Assembly: GCF_964204645.1 (NCBI RefSeq)
Contig: NC_134026.1
Coordinates: 9,435,450-9,499,449, forward strand
Source: Tubulanus polymorphus
Taxonomy: Eukaryota; Nemertea; Palaeonemertea; Tubulaniformes; Tubulanidae
Direction of reading: 5' to 3'
DNA length: 64,000 nucleotides
Every line of letters starts with the position of its first letter. Position 1 is the stretch's first letter. Below the pieces are notes generated by a model, which was not told the DNA's origin, ran no database searches, and saw only the letters and a list, made by a program, of their open reading frames with translations. Both the position numbers and the translations under genes were made by a program. Positions 10,801-28,200 of the stretch are shown here, piece by piece.

Positions 10801-12830
10801 AAACCGCTACTGTAGCAGACGACTACTGGAGACCTGTCATTATGCTGATCCCTATCCGGTTGGGTGGTGATAAACTGAACGCGATTTATATGCCTTGTGT
10901 GCAAAGTCTGTTTGCTCAAGACAATTGCCTCGGTATCATTGGTGGACGACCGAAACACTCCTTGTATTTTGTTGGTTTTCAAGGTAATCTTTTTGAAGTT
11001 AATATCTTGCACTGGCTGATTTAACGGGCTTAAGTTGAAAAAGGCACTGTCACAGCAAAGGGTGATACTGGTACCAAACCACTAAGGACTCCCAAGCTAA
11101 AATTTACTGTATTGGTTAGTTCAATTGAATTAACACCTAGGTTAAAAGTTTAAACCAGTCCATAAAACTGACCTTTGAGGCTTCATTTGTGTGGTGTAAG
11201 GGATCATATCTAGCAAGCAATAGCATTCAGGAAAAACGAACAATATAATTTTTACTGCTGAGCACTTAAGCACTTAAAATCTTTAGCAGTGTGTGAACAA
11301 AAACTGTTATGTATATACTCGCTTTGCATCCGAGGTGAGATAGAATGCGAATCCAGCTTATGTATCTCGCTTCATCATGTTTCAATGATGACATTCATGA
11401 CTAATGAAATGTGATAATGATTACGTGTAATTGTGGGACATGAATATATATGATAATATTCTTTATTTACTTTATCTACAGATGATAAACTGATTCACTT
11501 GGATCCGCATTACTGCCAAGATGTTGTTGATATGAAAGCGCGGGATTTTCCCTTAAACGTAATTATGTTTCACCTATTGAATCAATTGGGTGGTGGATAC
11601 TCGGTACCAATTATATCAGTGAGCTGTTTGTCAAATCTTACGGCTATTACAATGTTGTGTTTCTTGTTCTTTTCTCAGACATTCCATTGTCTTTCTCCAC
11701 GAAAGATGTCAATCAGCCGTATGGATCCTAGTTGTACTATTGGATTCTATTGCAAAAAGAAAGAGGACTTTTTCAACTTTGTTGAGCAAACGAAAGAGGT
11801 ATGTGTTGTGAATAGTTGAAGATAATTATTTCTTCCTGAAACATCAAGTATCTGCAACCCGCTATTTTCACAGCAAATATTTTCTTCGAATATTCATGCA
11901 TTTAATTGGCCTTCAAAAAGCCAGCATTGTTATATGTTCATATATTGACAGAGCTTTCGAAGTTTAACAAACCTCAACTAACTATTCTAGGGGCGTTGGA
12001 ACAAGGCACACATTGGGCTGACTGTAGATAGATATTCAAGTTGGGGGGCTTGCCTTTGAAAAAACTACCGTTATGTATTCTGACCACTTGTAAACTTGCT
12101 AATATCCTCTCAGACAGAGCCGCGACTGCATAATATATGGGGTAGCACCAGTGGGATTTGTAATGCGGGACTGATAAGGCACTGGCAAGGGTGACCGGGG
12201 TGGTTCGGGTGCTCCAGTATTGTATCGGATGAGGGCTGCACGTCGCCCCTCTAAGCAACAAAGAGCGTATGAGGATTGGCACACCTTTATGATGCACAGT
12301 ACTGCCGGTATTCCGGTTATAAGACTCGGATAGCACTTTTTCAATGGCTGATAATCACTATTACCTTAGTGCTCGTCTGAACATTTGGGCATCAGGATTA
12401 ATTCAGTGGTAAACTTGCACTATTGAAGTACTCACGAAGATGAAGAAATATATTAATGTTAGTGGAATGAATAAATTGAACTCCCTTATCATGTAAGGAA
12501 ATTCTTCCGGTATCCTAGTATTCAAGGTTATTAGGCACTAACCCTCGCATAGGATTTCGATGAGAATGGAAATTATACTGTGGTTACAAATAGGCTATGA
12601 TGTTTATGGTAGTGATCATAATAAATGTTTTCTCTTTATTCTAGTTGATTTGTCCTCCAATGCAGAAGTCACAATATCCGATGTTCATATTCGTCGACGG
12701 TCACAACGAGCACACTGGATTAGATCATATCTGTCAGGAGGAGGAACGTTATCTGCGCATTCAACACCGAGACAGCGATGGCAAAATGAGAAAACAATCA
12801 GTTTCTTCGGAAGATTTCGTATTTCTATGA
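4855..12830 (+). CDS. ATG4D: ATG4D-like cysteine protease, complete, nine coding exons
   Basis: Coding exons: 4855-5761, 7014-7097, 7171-7371, 8036-8225, 9060-9133, 10732-10983, 11482-11558, 11679-11798 and 12645-12830. All are bounded by GT..AG with matching phases, giving 696 aa. The peptidase C54 family trims and delipidates Atg8/LC3/GABARAP proteins in the cytosol during autophagy. Visible family blocks are [25 protein letters not shown] (catalytic Cys near residue 377), [46 protein letters not shown] (catalytic Asp near 577, His near 579) and [11 protein letters not shown]. The C-terminus SSEDFVFL resembles vertebrate ATG4D and contains an LIR-like F-V-F-L. The WNNVKYG and SSEDFVFL signatures favour ATG4D over ATG4C, although the invertebrate gene may be co-orthologous to both. 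The first exon adds about 300 Ser/Thr/His/Asn-rich, probably disordered residues, far longer than in human ATG4D. Residues between GR and [10 protein letters not shown] are fewer than in vertebrates. The ATG context (GAAGATGG) is favourable. Confidence 0.95.
6810..6839. repeat. Perfect 12-bp stem hairpin in ATG4D intron 1
   Basis: AAGTCACATTTT and AAAATGTGACTT are separated by six bases in the first coding intron. Its function is unknown; it may simply be part of a degraded foldback element. The rest of this intron (5762-7013) shows nothing else recognisable. Confidence 0.5.
7386..7710. mobile_element. Degenerate foldback element in ATG4D intron 3
   Basis: GCCGCATTCAC at the left is matched by GTGAATGTGGC at the right, with one mismatch in the inverted ends. 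A second pair of inverted blocks lies inside (around GGACCAATTTAGAAGAGACC and the region near 7616-7650). The length is about 325 bp and there is no ORF. Confidence 0.45.
9174..10512 (+). mobile_element. Pearl/Helitron-like element copy 2 with four tandem core units
   Basis: This element sits in ATG4D coding intron 5. The head (about 9174-9850) includes the palindrome GGGACTTTAGTCCC and matches copies at 1-893 and 35.4 kb. Four core units follow, marked by a GTTACCACAATCAATTA-type block near 9896, 10048, 10195 and 10341, so the period is 146-153 bp. The tail (about 10455-10512) has the hairpin CCACTTCCCAAGTGG, then GTCC-CT-GGAC, and ends CCCCTAG. A head, a tandem core and a 3' hairpin followed by CTAG are what is described for pearl elements and Helentron-derived non-autonomous Helitrons. 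It encodes no protein. Its 5' part differs from copy 1 left of about 9174, so this copy may be 5'-truncated. Confidence 0.75.
9855..10455 (+). repeat. Tandem repeat, four units of about 150 bp, each with a CTCF-like motif
   Basis: Each unit carries ATGGYCACCAGGGGGYGT or a close variant: 9981-9992 (ending TG), 10135-10146, 10281-10292 and 10427-10437 (one G shorter). The shared CCACCAGGGGGCG-type word resembles the core CTCF recognition motif. Neighbouring unit-wide blocks are TGATTGTGGTGAGTTTCAAG and the CAATCAATTA block. Confidence 0.8.
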
Positions 12831-14163
12831 GATCGAATGGCGATGAAATTAGAGAATACTGCGAACATAAGATACGGTAAACTATGGATATGTCATCACA
12901 TAATAGAGGTGTAACTGATTCATCATATAAATATCAAACAGACCGTGGTGGCCAGACTATGTTACAACTATCTAAGTACTTCAGGCGCTACTGTTCTATT
13001 AGTTGAGTCCTCTTTGAAACCAGTAAATTCTTCAACAGTATGCATCACTATTGGCTTAAGTACTGAAAATTCATTCATCCCATCTTTACTGAATAATGCA
13101 CACCTCTGCAAAATCTCTAGTAGCTGAACTCTTTTTCAACAACTTTTACTATTGCACGAGAATAAAATCTTGATTGCCTAGGTATAAATTTTGTGTACTT
13201 TTTTTAAATACCATACCTAAAGCTAAAATATCATCATGCTGACATGTAAATTTATTGCTGACAGTTATACAAGTGTTCATTATGACTGTCTTCTAATGAT
13301 ATATCTACTGAGTTTTCTAGTGTCTGCCACTGAAATGCTGTTATTTTACGCTTCACTATTCAAAGCAATTTTCTTTTATAATGTGCACATTTATATCGCA
13401 TAACTCTGTCCGGTTAGGTTGGAAATATGCTGTGTATAATGTACCAATCAGTCATTTGTGGGAACAAATTTCTAGCTGGTATATTGTTGCATTTACCCTC
13501 TGCGTCCAAAACCTGGTCATCTCGGAACAATTGCTTAAACATCCCAGCAGGATCCTAAAACGTAGACAGTCTGATGGATAAGGTCCTGCACCGGGAATCT
13601 AACAGCAGATCTTGGCTTTACCGTCCCCTCCCTGAATACTGGTAGTCTTTAGACACATGATCGTATCGTGTTTAACCTAATATAACTCTGATCATGGATG
13701 GATGTATCATATATTATCCAGTTTGAGAGTGGTGGGTTATATCCGTAGTTTACTGTATAACATTTTAGTTTGATAATTAAGTACATGTATATTTCATGAA
13801 CACTTGAATTAGTATGTGGTAGAAATGTATCGATCGGTTTGTACATGTAATTGTTGTGTATTTTATATTTAATTTTCGTTGCTGAAATTTATAATAAATT
13901 GTTGGTATAAATTAATTTAGGTTCATAATAGACCTGTAATTTTGTTTTTCATTTCTGGGTTATTTGGAGTGGATGAGGAAAACAAACAACTCTTTTAATT
14001 GTTTTATCTCCAGATTTCAGAACAAATGCATTGCTATTCCTTTCCTTACTAAAAAAGTTACATCAAATATTCAATCATGGCAATTGATTACTCGAACGAT
14101 ATCTGCATAAATGGGCTTTATTGTCCAAATAAATGACTGACCAACTCACACAAGAACTGTTCA

Positions 14164-14168
<5 letters not shown>

Positions 14169-14257
<89 letters not shown>
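14169..14257. repeat. (AT)n microsatellite
   Basis: About 44 uninterrupted AT dinucleotides lie in the convergent ATG4D/AK3 3' region. Confidence 0.95.
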
Positions 14258-14262
<5 letters not shown>

Positions 14263-15430
14263 GATTTCACTTGAGCAAATTACATGTACATCATACAAAT
14301 CAATTGAAACTTGTCTATTTAAAAAATGTAGAGTATCAACACTGATTATGTAAATATTAAGAAAGCAATATAAGCATATAAATCGAGAGACGTTATTCAA
14401 TGAACACAATCAACAACAAAGCACCAATCAAGTTAACTACCGGGTATATGAAATGATCTGGAAAATTTACCACCGATTAAAAGATTAAAACAGCATCCAA
14501 TAAGTGAGTCATCTTAAAAAGTGTGGTTTTCAAAGATAGTGGCAATCTTGGACACATAACTGAGCACCTTACATAATTATCAAGAACCAAAATCATTCTT
14601 AAGTACAGCACAGCTAATTCACATACCAGTACAAGGTACTAAAACATTTGAAACCTAATTTAGGTTTAAATAATTATCTCCAAAATGGTCAGTAAACCAA
14701 TTTGAAAACGATATAGAATAATCAAAAGAAATAACTAGGACAGATTTTATTTGAACATTCAAATACCAGTACCACTAATTCATCTATGAGTAGTAAAGTA
14801 AGTAAAGTCTCTAAAATTACTTCAGATATCCAATATATATGTAAGAAATATAATCAAAAATGCATATATCTGTATATCTTATAACAACAATATACCGATT
14901 TTCAAAGGCACCTATTCTAAATTTCTACTGATAATAAGTTAATACTGATACTTTTACAATTTATGATTTCAGTAAAATATAGACATCTATATCAATTAGT
15001 CATAAAAAGCATTTAGTCAAAGGCGACATGAAAAAGCACAGGCATATAGCAATAATTATAATGCAATGCATATTAGAATTCTGATCAGTTTTAAAATTCT
15101 TCATTCAGCAGTACGGTAAATATCATGACATGGTGATCATTTTATTCTCGTCTTAAGTCTAGAAAAGAATTTTCGCTAATTCCAATGACCCTTCATTGTA
15201 CACTGGTTCTCAGAACGCACTAATTCGGTCCAGATTTAGGACCATTGATACTGAAGTTTAATGGCCCTAAAAGATCAGTCATATAGCTGTAAATATGTTT
15301 TAGGGTAGAAGATTTAAAAATATAAATTCAGTTTTAGATTGCAGTTCGAGCCTTCAGTTGTTATTTCTAACACTCTTTAGCTTCAGTCCTGGGACACAAG
15401 ACACTAGGAGAAAACCCTACAAAAAACATC

Positions 15431-15549
15431 AGAAATTCTGTTGGAAGTGAATATGTTCTATCACTAGGCATACATGCCTGATGATGGCTAATGGCTAATA
15501 GATAATAGCTGAAATATTGCACAACTTATTCACTTCCAACAGAATTTCT
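15431..15549. repeat. Perfect 23-bp inverted repeat with a 73-nt loop
   Basis: The left arm 15431-15453 (AGAAATTCTGTTGGAAGTGA plus ATA) is perfectly complementary to the right arm 15527-15549. It lies in the region presumed to be the AK3 3' UTR. It could fold when transcribed from either strand. Whether it is a small-RNA precursor or a young foldback insertion is not decided by sequence. Confidence 0.7.
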
Positions 15550-17038
15550 TTATTTTTCTGGACTAACTGTGGGACTTACCGATATGTTATTCCCACAGAG
15601 GAGAAAAAATTATAATCATCTAGGAGATAACTCACTATAGTATTATACTTGTAAGTGGCAGCAGAAATAGGAATACGAGTTATCTTTGCAGGTGGAATCA
15701 AACATCTTTATGATTCAAATAGATCTCGCTACACCATTTTCCTGTCAAACAATAAAACCAAAGTCTACTTATTCAGTAGATATGTAATTCATCCATACAC
15801 GTTCATAAATCCAAATGGGTATCTAAGACCACTATTTGTAATACTGTATAATAACATATTCATTCAGACATGTTAAAATCAACATTAAATTGGCAGTAAA
15901 AACAAAAAATAATTGATACGATACAACAGTATTAGATGCATCGAAATATTGGAAGAAAATAGACAATTTCTTAAGTACCGGTACATAACAATTTTCTTTT
16001 TAACTACTACAAATTTCTTATATATAATGAACGGATAATCTAATTATTAAATGCCTTTTTCAATATTGCAACCGCAGTTGGCTCTGTTTTTTCTCAATAG
16101 TGGACATATCATAAACATTTCACTGGCAAATGAGGTGAGAATCAGGGAAGCTGAAAACATTTTCTGAACTTCATCTGACATTCTTATATGTCCAGAGCAT
16201 ACTGTCAACGATAGTTGTTAATAAATATCACAATTTCCATATACCTGTATGTCATGGTTTCTAGGTTCATATACCTGTAATGATAATACAGTAGCTAGCC
16301 AAACTAACTTCACATTCAAGATACAGATGTGCCTATCAATCATTAATACAGTAGAATCCATTATATGAAAAAACCTGCTATGTACAAATTCAAAAATTTA
16401 AATTAAAAGCAAGATTTATCATTATCAAAATAATCAGTGGATTTTTATCATATAATCGATTCTCCACGCCGGAGAGTGACTGGCTATTCTACTAGTACAG
16501 ACAGTGCTTGCCTCGAATCTCACAGGTTGAATTTCGAGGCAGGCTAATCCCGGGGAAGTTAAGGTGAAAATAGGTCATCGGCACATGATTTAACTAAAAA
16601 TCTTTAATACCGTATTTTCTCCGGGGAACGCGATATTCCCAGGCGCATCGAAGCAATTTTTGATTGGCACGGCCCATTGCCGATTTTTGACAGGTTTTAT
16701 TATTGCTGTGGCGAATTTACTTCAATTTCGTCAAAAACATAGTATACAATGAAACAAACATGTCAATCAAGTCGCTACGGTTCCAACGCCACTGAATCCG
16801 AGGGAGGCAATCAGGGCTGTAAAATTCATATTCATATTCATTTTCATAAACTCTATAAAATCAATGAAAACAGCCTAGTAGAATCATAGAGCATTTTGTA
16901 ACACTCCCAAACAACAGTAAGATGTGGAATGATTTACATCAAATAAATCTCTACAACTTATAACGCTACTCCCGTTGTTTGAAGTCATCAATCTCTTTGC
17001 CTTAGTACTTCAATATTCATACTCCATAGCCACTCTAC

Positions 17039-21276
<4,238 letters not shown>

Positions 21277-22286
21277 TTTACAGCTAACAATAAAGAAACT
21301 ACAGATGAAAAATGGAACTGTACATATACATAGAAGTGGGGACATGTAATTTTGGACCTTCAGCAGTAGGCAGGGGGCGTGTGTGTGTGCAACTCCACAA
21401 TCAGCTGATTACATTACCTTGAACTTGAACTTTTTTAACTTCATTATTGCTCGATTAAAATACAAAGACCACGTGCAATAAAATCATCACAAACGTGTTC
21501 ATGATAAATCATCATTATCGCGTAGGCCCTTAAAAATAAGATGAACGCGAAAACCACTACCTGACAGACCCGACCACGACAGGCGTGCTTTATTTTCAAT
21601 ATAATTTAATTGATTTGATTACAAGTGTGGAGCTCCATGCTGCGCTGTGTTGTGGTTTTGTTTTTTCAAGAAAACCCTTTTACAATTTATTTTGACTTTA
21701 GGTATGCTTGTGAACACCTGTTACGTAGATTCAGGTTCTTTTAAAGTTTGAACTCTAGGGTATGCTATAAAATGATGGGCGTGGTATTGAGCGTGATTTT
21801 AGTTTTAACAACAAAATATCGCACTAATAAGTAGGCCTATGTACTGAAATTAACCATTTAAATTCTTGTTTTGTACAGCATTTACATATACTAATATTGA
21901 TAAAAAGTTCATTAATTCTAAGAATTTACTTAAGAATTTATTGCAATGAAAGATTTCATCGCACCGTTCAAATATATTGCAGTCCTATTTCTTATGAATA
22001 AGATTGAAGAAAAATATTGCTTTGAAATGTTCTAGAAAAATCACCAATTGGGGATTTTACCTACTTGGAAAATTTGGGGATTTCTACCCAGGGGATATTT
22101 ACTGCGGATTTTTAGCTACATTTCCATAACCTATTTTATTCGTCAAGTTCTGGAAGTAGTCTAGGTTTTTAGACTTTTGGGTTGGAAACTTTTAACCCTT
22201 GTGCCATTGGAACTTGGGTATGGGTATGTTTGGTTGATTGTTCATCACCTTTTTCTACCAACAACTCAATTCTTTTTCAGTAAACT
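21277..22286. promoter_or_regulatory. AK3-PUM3 divergent intergenic region
   Basis: One kilobase separates the AK3 start codon (minus) from the PUM3 start codon (plus). The two genes are head-to-head, so both promoters and 5' UTRs should lie here. TTTTTCAG at 22274-22281 just before the PUM3 ATG looks like an acceptor, so PUM3 probably has a non-coding first exon. No TATA box can be assigned with confidence. Confidence 0.5.
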
Positions 22287-25200
22287 ATGAATTCGAGTCC
22301 GAAAAAGGTAAAAAAGAACGCTAGCGTGCGATTGACTCCGGAAGGTGCATCAACAAAAAAAAAGGAAATAAAAAGATTGAAGAATGACAGCGATGAGAGA
22401 AAAGAAATCAAAGCCAAAAGGAAAAAGTTGAAATTAGAAAACGATCGGGAATCTCCGGTGAAGACGAAAAAAGATGCCGTACGCCAAGATCCGGATGGTG
22501 AAAGCACTACTGAAGATGTGAAACTGAAGGAAAAGAAAAAGAAGAAACCATTGCAAAATCTGAAAGACGCTTCAAAGAAGGTGAAAAGTTTTGCAACTAA
22601 AAAGGCCGTCAAGAGAAAGAATGAAAATGAAGAAGGAACAGAAGGTAGGCCTATAGTATGAAAATCAATGGAAAAATGCTCTCTAGATTCTACTCCTTTG
22701 GGACATGGCCCCAGAACCTGATATTCTATGGATGTGGATATTCACAGTCAAGATCAGCCGGGCGTTATGAATTTTTAGGAATGTAATTTTCAATGGTCTA
22801 CTTCATATATGTATGTCATCTCTATTGTGGAGATAAACCTCATTGCACCAGATGGTCTAAATGAACCTGATTGTTTAGATAGTGGGCATATTATCTCTCA
22901 CTGGGGATGAATACGTCATTTTTCTCGTCATGATCGATCGGTAATGGAAATAAATTTGGAAATCTCTGTATTTGAATGATTCATCATTCTTTGTTGCTAT
23001 ATTTTAGCGAAAAAACCAAAACTGGTTGAAATGAAGAAAAAGGACCGAAGGGAAATTCGTAAGAAATCCGAACAAGATAATTACGACCTGTCGAAACGTA
23101 TCAAGAAAATCTGGGAACAGATTCGAAAGTAAGTGTTATGCAACCTCCAGTGAAAATCCAGTCATATTTTGCCTCAGACAAAATTGTTATCCAGTGATAT
23201 TTTGTCTTCGTTCATAGGCGTTGGATAGAACCCCATTCACCCATTGCAGGTAATTTACGCAACATTGGCTGACGTTCATTTTTCGCCTTTATTTCAGACA
23301 TGATATATCGAAAGCCCAACAAGAAAAACTTTGTACCGAACTCTATAACTTATGCAAAGGAAAGATAAAGGAGGTATGTATTTGGATTTATTTGTTCAAA
23401 TTCTGATCTACTAGTTATATCCAATTTTTCATGAATGTAAAGTATGGTGCAACATACCAGGGTTTTTCACGTATCAATGTGGAGGTTGACCATATATGAT
23501 GCCTGGTTCGTATAGGAATCCAGATTGAGGTGATCTGGACGTATCGGCCCCCACTCCGCGTGGTTGTGCCACCGCGCGGGATTTACGCGAAGCAGCAGAA
23601 CACAAACATGGCCACTCTCTCAATTTTCAATGATAGAAATCGTGTGTGCATTTCAATTATTTCGGCTGTTAGGGTTTTAAGGCACAATATAAGTTGATGA
23701 TGTGATATGGCGATGTTAATTAATGATAATTCCGCAGTGAAGCTAGTCATGAACGGTGCCGATTGAGTGTACAGCTGCCAAAAACACTGAAATGTGCGTA
23801 GTTGCGTTACTATTTGCATTGAATTGGAGACGAAACATGAAGCCTTAATGGCCGTTTAAAAAAAAATTATACCAATCGCAATTGTAAAATAAAAATGAGA
23901 TAGAACCTAAGGTAAAATTCTGGCCATTTCTAAAATGTTATTACTAATTTTTAGTCAGTGCGGAACGTTTAGTTTTCCAACAATAATGAGGGGTGGTAGG
24001 TAGTCATGCAATTCAAGTCATCATTTATTACACGTTACTTCCGTGTTGTTGAAAATCTCGCGGGTCCTGGACCAAACCCCAATGAACAATGTGATCTGTG
24101 TGATCTGGCCACAAATGCACACAGATCACACTACACTACCCATTACACACTCCAGTACCCACAGCTTTCATATATCCATCCAAATATTGAGTGTCTTTCT
24201 TCCTGGATTGAGCAGGTTTGACTGTGGTTTCAATACGAATGAATATTGTTTTCAGATCATATTTGCTCACGATACAACAAGGGTCATTCAGGATCTTTTC
24301 AAATATGGTACAACTGAACATAAGGCACTGGTATTCGAAGAAATCAAAGGTATTTATACAGATATTCACTTGCACCTATAATTGGTCAACTGCTATGGTC
24401 CATCTATCTTGAGATACAGCCAGTTTTGTAAGTTTTCCTTCGACTGAGTTCTCTTCATAAATGGTAATAATCAATTGTGTAGCTTGCTGTTATTAGCTGG
24501 CTGTCATTGCACATTAATTGTAGGCCTCTATCGATAGACATCATGCTGAAAATGCACTAAAAACAGCATCCTCCCTGGCTGGGAGTTGAACCTGATAGCA
24601 TTGCTAGACTGTCATGCCACGAAACCCTCTGTAATCAGGCATGGATTTTTACTTTGGAAGAGTCTGCGTGCCCAGTCGAGGTGCACTGGTGTGTGAAAGC
24701 ATTGCCTAGAGGAATGAAAGGTTTTTGCTCGTTTAAATGTATTGTCCATCAATTTTTTTATGTAGATCATTTTCTGGAGATGGTAAAAAGTAAATACGCC
24801 AAATTTTGTGTGCGCAAAATCATGAAATACGGGTAAGATGAATACCAATACAGATATCATATCCATTTTCATGTGTGTGTGTGTGTCTGATCATCCATAC
24901 AGATTTCATATCCAATTATATGTATGTGTTTCGGCTTGTCATGCAATAGATCAAAAATTATCGTCTACTATTTCAGAAATAAGGAACAGAAGAACCATGT
25001 ATTCAAAGCATTCCATGGAAATATTAGAAAGTTGATTCGCCATTCTGTAAGTAGGAAACAATACATATACATGTAGTACTAGGATGATTAAAGACTCAGT
25101 TGATAACTTAGGATTTAGTGCGGATTTACAATTGAATAATTAAATAACTGTAAGTTGAAATGATTACTCAGAGTAACTGTAGGCCTTTATAGCACTTGAA

Positions 25201-28200
25201 TCCTGTTTGATATACTGTATTTCAAATGCACTCAATTACCCCACTGTTATCTATGAAGAGATGCTGAGCTACCGTATATAGGGGCATTATGGACTCGTCC
25301 ATCTAGTGAGTTACTCAGTTCCACCTTTGGTAGATGAGTCGATAAACTGTTTTGCCCAGGCACACAAGGTACTACGTATGCTGCAGGGTTCAAAATGAGT
25401 CATTCAGCAGTTGAGCACTTCAACCACATGCCCTCACTGTAAAATAGGATTTGAAGTTCTATGAAAAGAAAATACGTTCTTGGACAAGCAATTTACACGC
25501 TTGAATCAGCAGCGAGGTGGTTAATGTAGTCTATAGTATTGCTTAATATTTCATTTTAGGAAGCATCGGATATCATTGAATTCTGTTATAACCAATACGC
25601 AAATGCACAGCAGAGATCATCAATGGTTGAAGAATTTTATGGACCCAGTTTCGCGCTTTTTAAGGTACAGCATAAACAGCTTGTTTTAGTTCCCTCAGAT
25701 TTACAAGATATATGTTTGATTGAGTTGCAATCAATATCCATCGATCGTATTTGGATAACGGTAGAACAATGTTTTTGTTTCTTAGACATCTGAGGTCCGC
25801 ACATTAGAAAAACTTATGGATGCTGAACCACTCAAGAAAGATTCCATACTTGGTAATATGAAAGCAACTCTGGAACCATGCATTGATAAGTAAGTTAATC
25901 CTGCATATTGAAACAGATACCGTGCCATATGATCATTACATATAAACTTTATGAATGCCTTACATGTCATGTGACTACTCATCCTACAGTTCATTGTACA
26001 TTTATATTGATTACTGCAAAGTTACTGAGGTCAATCTGATGTTGGTACCCTATGCAAAATGTAAAAATTTAATTGAAGTTACCCTGATTTGTGACCGTAT
26101 TCAATAATTTTCTGCTTTCAATGTCTTTCATTTGTAAGATTTTATTGACAAAACACCACATATGATTTTGTTTGCAGAAATATAGTCAGCCAAACGCTAG
26201 TACACCGCGTGTTTCTAGAATTCTTCACGTATTGCTATCCGAAACAGAGAACGGTAAGTTTAGTAGATCAATAACCAGGGTTGAACTGGGACCCTTTTCT
26301 AAAATCCAAGTAACCTCTGCAATTGTGGGGTTATTTTAGGGGACTTTTGATCGATAAACATACCACATAAATGAAAAGATCATCTGCTGATGTGAACTAA
26401 AGTCAGAGATGCTAGTTTTCCGGAAATTTCCGGAAATTTAGGATCGCCGATGTCAATTCCGGAAATTGGGTGAGAATTCCTCGCGGCGACCAGTAATGGC
26501 ACGCACGGTAAAAGCGTTCGTTTGCTTGTACTCATCGTCGCTTCTGTGTTATTTTATCTTGGTCTCTGTTTCCGGGGACGTTCTGCTACAATGTATATAT
26601 GTGTGCTTGTTGTGGTATCTGTGCGTGCGTAGGCGGAGCGCCACTGTTGTGGCGCCATTTCCAATTAAAAGTCAATTATCTTTACGCGCCGTTGTACATC
26701 GTCCTGCTGATGGCCAACAATGTGAAGATGCACGTGGTAATGATGATATCTAATAAATATCATCTTAATTATTACCACGTGCGTGCTATGTCCTGAGGCA
26801 CGCAGCTTTGTAACTTTCTTTTTGCCTGCAGCTGTCAAGCGGGACGGTCTGCAAAATGAGCACGCACGGAAAGATTGTCAGTCGGGAGTCGGCCAATATA
26901 AGGGCAATTGACAGCGGTATAAAATATAAATTTAACTGGCACTGGCTAGAGTGTAAGGTCAGTAATGGGGACTACTTATCAAACTACATTCGTAAGTTAG
27001 ACTTAGCTGGCGTGGCGTACTGCATCGTTTGTAAAGACCAGGTCAAATACGGTAGTTGCGGGAAAAAAGATATTCTTCGCCACCCGGATAGCGCGCGGCA
27101 TAAGCAGCGAGGGATGTGAAGCACAACGAATGCATGCCGTCGTATTTTCAGATACCCAGATCGCTCTAGAACGCATTTCCGGCGATGCAAAAACACAAAA
27201 AGACTCCCGTTCTAAATTCCGGAATTTTGGTACTTTGGTCCTAGCATCTCTGTAAAGTTGATGTTTGCCAATGAGTTTTTGGTATACTCCAATTCTCTAT
27301 GTAAAATATATTCAGCTGGATTCAAATCTATCACTGCTTCTACCCAAAGCGCAGGAGAACCTGTATTTCCAAATGAGAAATTTACCCCAAAATGATAAGA
27401 AAAATTCCATGTTTGTATACACGCTAAATATTGCTAGATCCAACCTTGTATTGCCCTTACTTAGATATTTACTACTTGTCACTTCTAGACTATGATCGAA
27501 GCATTACGTGAAAGTCTTGTCCATATGTTACACACTCGAGATGGTGCTATGGTAGCAATGACTTGCTTGTGGTACGGCACGAAGAAAGACCGAAAGCTGA
27601 TCATCAAGTCGTTGAAAACACACGTAGTTAAAATTTGTAAAGAGGAATACGGCCATCTGTTATTGCTGGCTATTTTTGACGTTGTCGATGACACCGTTCT
27701 TATTAAGAAAGCCATTCTTGACGTAAGTTCGAATTCATTGCCGTCGTATACCTACATTTCAGAGAAATATTTTTGAAATGATATATGAAGGTTAATGCAA
27801 GCACCATTTACTGAATGTGAAAGAAAATCAGAAGAAGAAGAAGACAGTAACTGTATATTAATATATTCCATGGGGGAGTCACATCCAGGGTACTACAGTC
27901 AACTCCCGGTTATCCAACCTCCATTTATCCTTCACTCCCAGCTACTGCCAAGTAGAAGCTTAGTCCTGTATTAGTTAATGCTTTCAGATTCCATTTCTCG
28001 CCAAATTTTATATCCACCATCCGCCACATGATCTGAACAAACTTTATGATGATAGTTTCGTTTGATTATCCCCCCATCAAAAATATTTAACTTATTGATA
28101 ACAGATTTACTTATTGGCAACAGTTGGTCTACGTTTATTTCACTGATAGTGCTGTTTGTAAATAACATCCAGATGTTGTCCTCTAACTCGCCCCCATGTG

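Larger units (their letters stand above)
12831..17038. other. Convergent ATG4D / AK3 3' region
   Basis: No coding exon is seen between the two stop codons. Candidate ATG4D poly(A) signals AATAAA lie at 13161-13166 and 13893-13898. A minus-strand AATAAA (TTTATT on plus) at 14117-14122 would give AK3 a 3' UTR of about 2.9 kb. The region also holds the AT microsatellite at 14.2 kb and the perfect inverted repeat at 15.43-15.55 kb. The short open frames here are AT-rich and without family similarity. Confidence 0.5.

Noticed and set aside
14161-14409. Open frame ending in a run of Ile-Tyr
   Set aside because: An artefact of the (AT)n microsatellite in the ATG4D/AK3 3' region.
26466-26753. 95-codon frame inside the 850-bp transposon before the zinc-finger ORF
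   Set aside because: Its composition is unlike a transposase, it is out of frame with the zinc-finger ORF and has no motif.
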